In this document: piece by piece, positions 11,843-21,530 of the stretch
Numbering within the stretch: the first letter of the stretch is position 1
How the letters are laid out: every line of letters starts with the position of its first letter
From: Apiotrichum sp. Y4204
Taxonomy: Eukaryota > Basidiomycota > Tremellomycetes > Trichosporonales > Trichosporonaceae
Length of the DNA: 64,000 nucleotides
Assembly: GCA_025531455.1 (NCBI GenBank)
Contig: JAMYHL010000027.1
Span: 495,835-559,834, forward strand
Reading direction: 5' to 3'
Translations under genes and position numbers: made by a program
The notes under the pieces: model-generated
Seen by the model: only the letters and a program-made list of their open reading frames with translations
Databases searched by the model: none
What the model was told of the DNA's origin: nothing

Positions 11843-11927
11843 CCTAGCCCGATCAACTCACGTCACAGCATCATCCCTCTCCTGACTACTGTTCAAAGCA
11901 CTACTTACCCAACTACAACTCAACAAC

Positions 11928-13166
11928 ATGCCAGCAGTCACTTCCGGTCTCGTCCTCGTGACCGGCGCCTCCGGCTTCGTGGGCATGTAGGTCGCAGCAC
12001 CGTCTGTTCTAACCCCAGCTACACGACACGCGCGCTTCTTGCCGCCGGTTTCCGTGTCCGCGGCGTCGTGCGCTCCGACGAGAAGGGCAGGCACTTACAG
12101 TCCGTCTGTCCCGGGGCAGAGTACGTCGTGGTCCCCGACATGGCTGTCGTGAGTATGCAGCCGCAGACGTACCTTAAACTTACGCCAGGCGGGATGCTAC
12201 GATGCGGCGGTGGTCGGCGTCGATGGCGTCGTGCACTGCGCCTCGCCCCTTGATAGCCAGAATGCCGGTGACCCCTCCTTGATCATCGGTCCAGCCGTGG
12301 CGGGTGTGACTGGGATCCTGGACAGCCTCGCGAAGACTGGCGGAGCGAAGCGAATCGTGACGATCAGGTAGGTACCACCTGCGATATCCGCTTACATCAG
12401 TTCCATCGCGGCCATTGCGACTACAGGGCCGGGACCCGCGCAGTACACCGAGGCAGATTGGAACGACGAGGCGCTCAAGGTGTGCGCCGAGCTCGGGCCA
12501 GGCGCGAGCGGGATGGCAAAGTATGCCGCGAGCAAGACTGCGGCAGAGCGCGCGTTCTGGAACTTTTTCAAAACCGCGCGCGCGTTCGACGGCGTGGCGG
12601 TCAACCCTGGCTTTGTGAGCTCTATCCTCAAACACAGGCTGATGGCAGATCTTCGGGCCGCCCCTGCAGTACTCCACCACCGGCATCGTTGGCAGTAACT
12701 GTGCGTTTATCTCGCGATGCTGCTGACCCCAGCGCTTTTCCTCCCCTTCTTTAACGCCGGCGTGGGTGATGCCCAGCTCCGTGCCCAGTTTGCCACTGCC
12801 GTAGACGTCCGCGACGGTACGTCCGTGCCATTACTCTACTGACCGCAGTCGCGGACGCATGCGTCGCCGCGCTCTCGGCCCCCAATGCCGGTGGAGAGAG
12901 ATACATCCTCTCCGCGGGTCCGCTCTTCGGCAACGACTTTGCCCTCGTGGGTACTTTGATGCGGAGATGGCTGACTTTAGGCGGTCGGAAAGGCTCTTCC
13001 CGAGTCAGACCTCAACAAGGGAAACACCGACCCCGCGTTCCGTGCGTCGCTTGCCGCCAGCGCGTCGGTCTTTGATGGTTCAAAGGCGTGCGCTCTGGGA
13101 GTCACGTATAAGGAAGTAGACGCGACCCTCGAGGAGACGGCGCGTGCGATCGCCGCCAAGCTCTAA
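11928..13166 (+). CDS. NAD(P)-dependent reductase, extended SDR (Gre2 / dihydroflavonol-reductase-like)
   Basis: Eight exons (11928-11986, 12019-12148, 12189-12367, 12401-12614, 12649-12700, 12733-12816, 12849-12946, 12981-13166) add up to 333 codons plus stop, the usual size for this family. The N-terminal cofactor motif VLVTGASGFVG is split by the first intron and continues GIYTTRALLAAGFRVRG. VDGVVHCASPL follows, then the SSIAAI strand with the catalytic Ser region, and YAASK, the Tyr-x3-Lys catalytic pair. NPGFIFGPPLQ after a splice is the usual substrate-loop start. Relatives such as yeast Gre2 reduce aldehydes and ketones (methylglyoxal, isovaleraldehyde) in the cytosol; the substrate here cannot be told. 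Seven introns in 1.2 kb is dense even for this window. I found no frameshift. Confidence 0.88.
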
Positions 13167-13277
13167 TGTGTATGCCCCTCCATAGTCCATGCCATGCAGC
13201 CCTTACTGTACGTGTTCGTTGATCTTGGTCTGGGCAGGGCAGCGGAACCACCTCCTGCAAATTTCTGAAACCATCAA

Positions 13278-13360
13278 GCCTCGTTATATCAGTCGGTAGA
13301 TAGTTTGACTCTTACTACTAAGATATCAAAATGTCATGGGTTCGAGCCCCATACGAGGCT
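13278..13360 (+). tRNA. tRNA-Lys(CTT) with a short intron
   Basis: A full cloverleaf can be drawn. The acceptor stem GCCTCGT pairs with ACGAGGC, with discriminator T at 13360. The D stem TATC pairs with GATA around a GG-containing loop. The anticodon stem TTTGA (13304-13308) pairs with TCAAA (13326-13330), and the T arm ATGGG/CCCAT encloses TTCGAGC. The anticodon CTT is at 13311-13313. Between position 37 and the 3' anticodon stem there are about 10 extra bases, the standard place for a tRNA intron removed by the Sen endonuclease. A TTTT pol III terminator follows. The CCA end is not encoded, as expected in eukaryotes. Confidence 0.92.
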
Positions 13361-13376
13361 GAGAACAAGCGTTCTC

Positions 13377-13380
13377 TTTT
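13377..13380 (+). terminator. RNA polymerase III terminator of tRNA-Lys
   Basis: A run of four T on the coding strand 17 bp after the mature 3' end fits a pol III stop signal. Confidence 0.7.
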
Positions 13381-13636
13381 GCCACCCATATCGGGCTCGG
13401 ACTTCGGAGCTCGGCACTCAGAGCGATCGAGACTCGGAGATCGGGCTCGACGCCGGTCCATGCCCCGTCGCCGTGTCCGACATGTGGCTCCTGGCCCGCG
13501 GCGTGCGGCCCATCGGCAATGAGACCTCCGGAACGGAGACTTCCCGTTCTCCACACCACGTTTATTACGTTGGCCGCCGGCATCTCGATCCGCATCAAGA
13601 GGGGACACGCGTCCTCGTTCTCGATATCTCTCGATA

Positions 13637-13742
13637 TCTGACCTTTTCTGGCCCAGAATCTGACCTTTTTTTCGGCGCGATCGAGCAAAATCTGACCTTT
13701 TGCGAGATCTGACCTTTTTCCACGCGTAGAATCTGACCTTTT
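13637..13742 (+). repeat. Array of five TCTGACCTTTT motifs
   Basis: Exact 11-mers start at 13637, 13659, 13691, 13708 and 13732, mostly preceded by A. Spacing start-to-start is 22, 32, 17 and 24 bp, so the array is not a simple tandem repeat. The spacers differ in sequence. Confidence 0.9.
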
Positions 13743-15095
13743 GGCATTCCCCGCCCCACGGGACGCGTACGGCGTACGCACGCCATCGCCGATACGGAAC
13801 GGGGCACGCAGCGGACCGTGCAGGCCACCGTCTGCGGATAGCCGCCGGCCGAACGGCCTACGGCCAAGCCGAAGGCTGTAGCCCGTAGGCCGTAAGTCAC
13901 CAACGGCTGACCTACGGCTGACTTGCGGCCTGCGGCACTGCACTCGCCTCCGCCGTCCACCGACGGGCACGATCGCGCTGCCGGCAAGTCGCATGGTAAT
14001 CACCTTCGATCCAGATCGCAGGCAGTAAACAGGGAGTAGTAAGCATCCCGCAACCGTATCTCGAATCTCGCTATGCTCGCTCGCCGATCGGTCAGGCTCT
14101 ACAGTACTCGCCGGACGGGCACCACTCGCCGCTGCCGGGTAGGCCGAGAGCTTAACGCTAAGCTCCAATGGTGATGTCTTGTCGTTGACTGCGCAGCTGG
14201 AGCTCGCTACTGGAGCTCTCGCGATCGAAGATCACAGCTCAAGTTGGGAGCAAGGCGCTCAGCTCGTAACTCCGAGCTGCTAGCTGCGAGCTGCGGACAC
14301 TGAGCACGGACTGGCGCTTGGGCTTGCGACACCAGCCGGCATGGTACTCACCACGCGGGCGTTCCTCTCCGGGTGCCTCGGTACCTCTGTACCTCTGATC
14401 GAGCTCTCGATATTGAGTTTTCCCATTTTTCTCACGCCATTGCTGACCTCTCTCTTGAATCTCTTGAATCCTGCCGTCTCATCAACCTCATCTCCTGATC
14501 TCATCTGACCTCTCCCTCCCCTCGCGTCTCAGGACCCAGCGAGCTGCGAGGAACACGGAATACAGCGTGCAGGAACGCCGAGCAGCGGGGAATGAAGGAA
14601 CTCTACCCTGTTCTGTACCCTTCTTCGTTCCCTTCGGTCCCTGGAACATTCCGGGCTGACCGGATGCTGCTGGCACTACGGAGACCAGAAGCCCGGATAC
14701 CCTACGGCATCGGCACATTAGGGAATACATACAGCGGATACATAGAGTTCTGGGTCTCGGTGACTTGTCCGTGTCAGGAGATAAGCAGGTCGGGCCACTC
14801 GGTGAGGGCCTCCGAGTGCCGACGTGCTGGGGGATGACGAGATGCTCTGTCGAGGCTTGTCAGGAATTCTCGCCCAGGTGTTCGAGGTTGTGTTCCAGAG
14901 CGCGGAATGCGCGTTCGAGAACGGAGCTAGCGCCGGCGGATCCTTATCGGACCGCGGAGACTGAGTCTGGGTTTACGGTTGTGCGTGTGTTCCGGACTAG
15001 CCGTGGAGTGGGCCTGATCGAGCGGGTCGATACGAGGGACGCGCAGGGGTGCCCGTGCTCCGTGCTCATCGGCACTCGATACTCCTGATATCCGC

Positions 15096-17096
15096 CTAGT
15101 GGGAGGCGCCGCCGCCACTGCGGCCAACATGGCGGGCGAGGCCCATCTTGCGGAGGAACACACCCGCGATGAGGACGGAGCCCCACGCCCACCCCGTAGT
15201 GGAGCCGAACCCGTGCCGCAGGGCGGTGTAGTAGTCCTTGCGGGGGGTCACGTCCGCGACGACCAGCCCCGAGATGCAGATACCCAGCGCGGAGGCGATC
15301 TGGATCGAGGTCTGGAAGAGCGCGCCTGCGACGCTCTGCTCGTTGTCCTCGCACAGGTTCGACATGAGGATCGAGCCAATCCCGACCGTCAGGTCTGCGC
15401 CGAAGGGCAGACACAGCATGGATATGACTTTGGTCAGCGCGGAGCTCGGGGCTAGACTCAAACTCACACTCGCACGCCCAGTAGGATGTGCCTTCTGGCT
15501 CGACGGCGAAGAGGAGGCACGCGACGCCGGTGAGGAAGCCGCCGGCCATGAAGATGAACGGGGCGCGAACGCGGGGAACAATAAACATTACGCCGAGGGC
15601 TGCGAGCGTACCACACAGCGAGGCGGGGAGGGTGTGGATTGCGTTGCCGAGCGGGGAAAGCCCGCGGAGCTCCTGGTAGTACAGGGAGACGAGGTAGACC
15701 CAGCCGCTGACCGCCAGGAAGGGGAGGAAGCTGCTGACAAGGACGACGGAGACGGCGCCGCGGTGCCGCGTGAAGAGGGAGAGCTTTACGATCGGCGGGA
15801 GCGAGAGCCGGTGCTCGACGCGGTGCTCCCACCAGATAAAGGCCGCGAAGAGGAGAATCGAGATGCCGAGGAGAGTGGGGATGTAGGGTGTGCCCCAGCC
15901 GCCGGGCGCAATTCCGCTCTCGGTGATGCTAAAGGTGAAGAGACACAGCGCGGCGGTGACGAGGAACCCGCCGAGCCAGTCGATGCGCCTGTCGACCGCC
16001 CCGCGCTTGGGTTCTTTTGGAATAATCCAGAAGCCGACAACGAGAGGGATGACACACAGCCCCCCGAGGACAAAGTACAGGTACTGCCAGCCGTGCCGGG
16101 AGGAACCCGAGACGCCACCGCCGACGAGCATGCCGACACTCGCGCCAACGGGATTGCCGAGGCCGAGGACGGAGAAGAGGATTGTGCGTTCCGGCTCTTC
16201 GCGGAAGGTGATCCCGACAATCCCAAAGGCTGAGGGTGTTGAAACGGCCATTCCGAGACCCGTGAGTGCGCGCAGGATGCAGAGGCCGATGAGGGAGCGC
16301 GTACCCCCCGAAGCGAGGAAGAAGGCCATTGCGACGAACAGACCGCCGAGGAAGAGGCGTTTGCGCCCGAAAATGTCCGCCAATCGACCAGCAAAGAGGA
16401 GTCCGCACGCGTAGGCTAAAGAATACGCCGAGGACACCCACTGCGCCTCGAGTGTACTCACCCCGAGGTCATTAGCGAGTGATGGGATCGTGAGGACCAC
16501 CGCATTCGATGACATGGACTGGAGTCAGAATCAGTAGGGAAGACTGTACCTACAGCAATGAGTACATTCAGCATGGTCACCATACCAAGAAGAATCTTAC
16601 GCGTGCGAGAGAGCCTCGGCGCATTCTCCTCTGGAGATTCCAGTTCCTGAACTCCCTCCTTTTCACTCTCTGGTATCCTGCTTTCACCCTTGCCACTACT
16701 CCGGCTATCCGCGCTCTTGTGTTTCGCAAGCTTACGCAGCGGGTGCTCATTCTCGTCATCGCTCAGCGCAAGCGTCTTCTCCGAGTCGATGCGCGGCAGG
16801 TCCGGAGAGGGCAGCCCGCGGCGGCGTTCGTTCCTTGCGCGCTCGTGCTCGTCCACGGCTGACGGGAACGACACGCCGCGCGCCGACGACGCGCTCGCGG
16901 ACCGCGGCCGGCTCTGCGTCGCGTATAGCGCCATAGGACCGACACCTGCCTCGACGCTAATGCTTCGGCACAGGTCCTGCAGCTTGTCCCCGCGCGTGTC
17001 GTCCGTGTCCATGGCGGTGATGTGTGTGGCGGTCTGGCTTGGGGCGGGATCTAGTGTGGCACCGCCGCCGACTCTGTCTGCGTTCTGGTGTGACAT
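15096..17096 (-). CDS. Major facilitator superfamily exporter, 14-TM (DHA2) type
   Basis: The model has three exons with introns at 16519-16553 (35 nt) and about 15427-15466 (40 nt, phase 1), giving 641 codons. An unusually long acidic and serine-rich cytosolic N-terminus of about 180 residues comes first. Then some 14 hydrophobic segments follow, from ILLGMVTMLNVLIA to GWAWGSVLIAGVFL. The family motif A appears as GRLADIFGRKR after TM2, and the antiporter-type TM5 motif as LGLGNPVGASVGMLVGG. Fourteen segments point to the DHA2 drug:H+ antiporter group, which exports toxic compounds, siderophores or basic amino acids at the plasma or vacuolar membrane. The substrate is not predictable. No biosynthetic genes flank it, so a general detoxification role is likelier than a cluster exporter. 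Confidence 0.88.
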
Positions 17097-20000
17097 GATT
17101 ATGTTTGATAGGCGGGATGAAGGTCCCCCTTCCAAAGGTTCTTATACGTGCTCGTCGTTCGTGTACAGTCGTCGTCGGCGTGTCCACCGGCGTTGCTCCC
17201 TTGCAGCAGTGTTCTCGCTTGTCGACAAGGTTAGATTTCTCCGAGAATTTCCCAGCGTTTGCAAAAAAAAGCTGCGCCTCTTCTTGGCTGTCGCTGTTGT
17301 TGAGTTGCCGATACCGTCTTGCACAGCGCGGTAACTGGCGGCAGGTCAGTCTCCGCTGACCAAGCAGGTGGAGTAAGAAGGTCAGAAGACGAGGTGGAGA
17401 CGTGGTAGATGGCGGGACGAGTCACAGGACACGTTTGTCTCCATCTTCAACACCGGTGTCAGAGTCAATGTCAGCGACACCTCCTCCATCTCCACCCTCT
17501 GGAGGACCAGAAATATGCCGGACGGGACGCACAAGTGCAAATTTTCCCCTCGCCGACATTATCAAGCTTTGCAGTTAGTATCGAAGAACACCGACCGGAG
17601 CGCGCTCGTCCAATCCGTATCCCTCTGACACCGGTGTTCAACCCCCAACCCGCACCGATCCGCCGCGTTCTGGCCGTGTTGCCGAGTCAACGAGCAGCTT
17701 AAACGGCTCATCTCCTCGGTATGTCGTTAGAAGGTTGGTGCAGATGAAGTCAGAGATTAGCAGATCTGCCGACCTCGGAGTGGTCGGGAGGTCGCCGACC
17801 GTGAGAATCGGGCCGGGTTCCGAGAATACACCGAGGTCTGCGTACATGATTGTCAAGGCCGGGAGGCCGGGAAGCTGATTGGCCCTACGGGTCGGCGTGG
17901 ATGGGCGACGAGTGGATGTTTCGCTGACTTGTCACATGGTTACGACGGTGGATAGTTGGACAGTAGGACAGTTGGACAGTTGAAACGCTGCCAACACGGT
18001 GCCGCACGAAAGGTGGAGGCGTGGCTCAGCGAAGGTTATTCCCTTTCGACCTTGCGATAACGGGAATCAAACGTCTCGAGTATCAGCTATCGCGTATCGC
18101 ACTATCATAGAAAGGGCGCTCCCGAGCCCGAACCGCGGCCGTCGTCAACAAATGGTGAAGATACGACGTTGACCACATAAAGCGGCTGAGATAATTCAAC
18201 CGCGATAAGCTCTGTGCGTTCTTGCTCTGTTTGTTGAGAGACTAGTCGTCGATGCGGTGGTGTAGCCATATCATTGCCAACCCGTCAAAAGTCCTATTGT
18301 TTGGGTAGTGTAACTCGCTATCGATGCGCCATCCTGCTCGCCAGTGACGGAAATTATAGGCCCTATCGCGGGGTCAACGTCACAGTCTTAGCGCATTTCT
18401 GTGTCTCCTTTGATATCGGGATAGAGCTATCGCAGAGTTCCTGCGAGTCTGACAGATACCGAAATGGCCGAGGTAATCTAAATGCCTCATCGCAGGGGAC
18501 AATGGCGAGCGACAGGGACTCATTGTCTGTGGGGTATAGCGTACGGCGCACTCCTGATTGCGACGACGTTTCCAGCGCCAGCCAAGCCAACCCCGAATCT
18601 TATCATCTCCACAACAAAAGCTCGTAATCATTGTACCCTCTAAGCCCCTCTGCGCGCCATCGTTTTGCGTCCCAGTTTCCTCGATGGCAAAGCTGGCAGA
18701 GTTCAAAGTCAATATTAGCGTGCGGCGTGGCGTGCAGTTTCCACGATCGTACGCCGAGCGCTGAAGAGTTCAAGTTCGTGCCTCTCGTCTGTATCGCCTC
18801 CTGCTGCCAATTCCGCCACCTTCTCCAACGTTCGCCACTGTTCGCGAGTCTTGTGCATGTTTGTGGCCCTTATCGGTGCTATCGCCCAGCGCGGGAGAGA
18901 CGGAGATAACCATTGAGAGCGGAATTGCGGAACAAAGCTTCCCCGCCTTGCTGCCAGCACGCCGCAGCCACGCGCGCCGGCCGCCGAACCCGAAGTACTC
19001 GGACAAGGTGCGACGTCATGAGAGCGGTGCGCAGTACGGAAAACTGTTCGCCTCGCAGCCTCACAGCTCACAGCTCGCAGCTCGCAGTTGCTTCCGCTGG
19101 GCGCCCTCCGGCCGCCTTGTAGCGCCCTCTCGCACGGGGCCATAACGCCCTTGCTCTCCTTTTGACGATGCGCTCAGACTCGGTGGTGGTCTTGGCCGTC
19201 TTGGCCACCTGAGAGACGTTTTCGAATCCCATATCCGTGCGTCATGGCCGCCGAGCAAGGCACGCCGCAGCGCAGGTACAGTAGGAGCAGTCGCGCACTG
19301 TCGACAGCTGTCCGCTATCCCTGTTTTCCTCGGCCTCAGGGGTGAGAAGACTGGAGAGACTGGATCGACGACCATACCCCGCCTCAGGACATCAGGGGGG
19401 GGGGTACTTAGGGATATCAGGGGCGAGCTGCTTTCGCTGTGCTGCCATTCGCCGCTTTCTCCGAGATGGGCGGATTAGGCGCGGTCCGAGTAAGAAGGGC
19501 CCATTTTTAAGCTATTTTGATATTAACAAACGAGGCGGATTCGATAAAAGTAGTAGTGCTGACGAGAACGCTGGAAAGAATGGGACAGCTTCAGCTTCAG
19601 TTCCTTGCGTAAAAGCTTATGTGAAAGCTTGTCCGCTTGCGATGCGATGCCTGGTCGCTAGTGCTCAGATTGCAGCTTGTGGGCATCACTAGCTGGTCAA
19701 CTACTGAATATGGTGAGATCTGCTGTTGTAGTGAAATGGAATGAAAGAAGCCAGTGCACAGCTGCGGTAGGCGCTCAGTGGCAAGTTGCTAGTGGTGGTT
19801 CTTGATAGAGAGATAGATGGTATCCGATAGGATGGATGTGATGGAAAATCGCGCATCCAGATAGACTCTGCCCAGGGTACAAGCAACGACAGGGCAGATA
19901 CAGCAGACTGTTTGCTCTTCGGCTTTGAACAGGCCGTCGGACTCGCAAGCACATCCCGCCCTGACCACAGGCCCCAGGGCCGCCCCGACGCCGAGTTCCA

Positions 20001-20330
20001 TTATTGGAGACCTACAAGCTATTCTCGCTCTCGCACGACCAGCCAGGATCCGAGTCCCTGTATGAGCCGTAGCGCTATTCTTGTTCTGGCCGTAGTAGTA
20101 GTAGTGTTGCTATCCTGGAATGACTTGTCAGGGTTTGCAGCTGCTATCGACGTGTTCCGGTCCTGTCGAGAAGGGTGCATCACACGACTACAATCCACTG
20201 GGTATCCTAACACCTAACACACGAGAGAAAGAGAGAGAGAGGGAGAGAGCGATGAGAGGGAATGAAATAGATGGTTGGGCTATGGGAGGTACTATCACTT
20301 AGGTTTACTATTTTGTGGCCAGGAGCATCC
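17097..20330. other. Gene-poor stretch, 3.2 kb
   Basis: No convincing gene is present. Minus-strand frames around 18360-18710 have a fairly protein-like composition but no start, splice pattern or motif I trust, so they may be a decayed gene. The stretch includes a GGACAGT duplication at about 17957-17978, GCTCGCAGCTCGCAG at 19073-19087, a G run at about 19396-19404 and a GA-rich run at 20222-20250. It lies between the MFS promoter and the bHLH 3' end. Confidence 0.45.
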
Positions 20331-21530
20331 TTAGACGCCAACAGCCTGCTCGGACCAGCCGTTGGACAGGCCGCCAAACCCGAAACCTGCTGAAGAGTTG
20401 CCCTGCTGCTGCTGCTGGCCGGGCATCAGACCGCCAAGAGTAATTTTGCTCCAGTCCTCAGAGCTGAGGTCGCGCTGCTGAGGGAACATTGATGCCATGA
20501 GCTGAGCAAAGCCGGGCTGCTGCTGGAGCTGCTGCTGCGCAAGGAACATGTTCTGCTGGCTCTGGGGCTGCATGGGGTAGCCGTGCTGCTGGCGGTGCAT
20601 GCCCTGGTTCTGAACCTGCTGCTGGAACATGGCGAGTTGCTGAGGCGACCACTGCTGGGCAGGCGACGATGCCGAAGTCTCTTCCGGGGACGCCGAGGCG
20701 CGAGGCGACGGGGTGTGCGTGTAGAGGGTCGTCGGGTCCACTGCGCTCTTCGGGGTGAGGACAGAGTTGTGGGTCGAGCCAACGGGCGAGGGAAGCGAGG
20801 ACGACTCGGCAGAGTCCGACATGAAGGCGTTGAACGGGAGGTTGGGAGCAGGAGCGACTGTGAACGAGCTACCAGACCAGGTGAAGCCGTTGATGGGCGG
20901 GGGGTTACCCATGTCGGTGGACGAGCGAGGAGTGACAAGACCGGTGGAGAACGAGCCAGCGATAAGGTTGGCAGTCTCAATCTTCATCTCGTTCGGGCCA
21001 GACTCGTCGTCGTCGTCGCCCTGGTCGTCGCCGTTCTCGTCAACGTTGGCAAACGAGCCAAACTTCTCGTTCTCGACCTGGCAGACCTCGTCCATCTCGT
21101 CAGTCCATTGGCCAGCGGGCTTGGGCTGGCAGCCGTTCGCCTGGCGCCACTGGTTGACCTCGGCGATAAGCTCTTCGCGCTCGGCGGCAAGCTGGCGGAG
21201 AAGCTTCGAAGCGAGGAGACGCTGGTTGCGCTGGTGGCTGAGGTGCGAGATCGAGCCATTCACAATGGCGCTCTTCGAAGGGCGGCGGCAGGCAGCGAGG
21301 GAGGGAAGAAGGCGAGCGAGAACGAGGAACTTGCCGTTGAGAGTCTCACGGCGCTGGCGCTCGATAGCGTTGTGCTGGTGGCGCTTCTCGGCGGTGTTGA
21401 CACGCTTGCGGGGCTTGGGCTTAGGTGCGCCGGCGGGGCGAGGAGCACCGGCAAGGGCGACGGGGCCGGAGAGGGGCTTCTCGTCGGCCATGTTGAAAGT
21501 GGTAGAAGCCATAGTGGATGATGGATTCAA
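20331..21530 (-). CDS. Basic helix-loop-helix transcription factor
   Basis: The gene is intronless and encodes 399 residues. The bHLH domain lies at about residues 40-115. Its basic region reads EKRHQHNAIERQRRETLNGK, with the His-Glu-Arg trio (H-x3-E-x3-R) that contacts CANNTG E-boxes. Helix 2 contains RRPSKSAIVNGSISHLSHQR. A coiled segment LLRQLAAEREELIAEVNQW follows and may aid dimer formation. Next comes an acidic run (DENGDDQGDDDDESG, about residue 165), then a long Ser/Pro-rich region, and a Gln-rich tail with QQQLQQQPG and GQQQQQGN, typical of activation domains. Similar bHLH proteins occur across basidiomycetes, mostly without a named role. A second ATG six codons in (MASTTF) could be the real start. 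Confidence 0.88.
   Translation of the reverse strand: MNPSSTMASTTFNMADEKPLSGPVALAGAPRPAGAPKPKPRKRVNTAEKRHQHNAIERQRRETLNGKFLVLARLLPSLAACRRPSKSAIVNGSISHLSHQRNQRLLASKLLRQLAAEREELIAEVNQWRQANGCQPKPAGQWTDEMDEVCQVENEKFGSFANVDENGDDQGDDDDESGPNEMKIETANLIAGSFSTGLVTPRSSTDMGNPPPINGFTWSGSSFTVAPAPNLPFNAFMSDSAESSSLPSPVGSTHNSVLTPKSAVDPTTLYTHTPSPRASASPEETSASSPAQQWSPQQLAMFQQQVQNQGMHRQQHGYPMQPQSQQNMFLAQQQLQQQPGFAQLMASMFPQQRDLSSEDWSKITLGGLMPGQQQQQGNSSAGFGFGGLSNGWSEQAVGV

Larger units (their letters stand above)
8721..11927. other. Gene-poor stretch, 3.2 kb
   Basis: I see no gene I can support. The first few hundred bases are the pyrimidine-rich (minus strand) leader of the 7.3-8.7 kb gene. Further on are repeats of AGCTTCGAGC/GAGCTCC type at about 9278-9325, a three-copy 9-bp repeat at 10327-10353 and a six-copy 8-bp repeat at 10497-10544. 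The last 100 bp carry the promoter of the reductase gene. Confidence 0.5.
13361..15095. other. Repeat-rich non-coding stretch after tRNA-Lys
   Basis: No gene is supported. Besides the five-copy array, a block at about 13840-13935 is built from CCTACGGC/GCCGTAGG words in both orientations, giving many overlapping inverted repeats. Another block at about 14200-14295 is rich in AGCTCG/GAGCT words. Open frames across this region are repeat-derived and lack domain signals. Confidence 0.55.

Noticed and set aside
13595..14168. Minus-strand ORFs across the tRNA-Lys downstream repeats
   Set aside because: They read through repeats and partly the tRNA gene; no domain or splice support.
15238..16233. 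331-codon plus-strand ORF rich in Glu/Asp/Arg
   Set aside because: It is antisense to the transporter. Its charged composition mirrors hydrophobic codons on the other strand.
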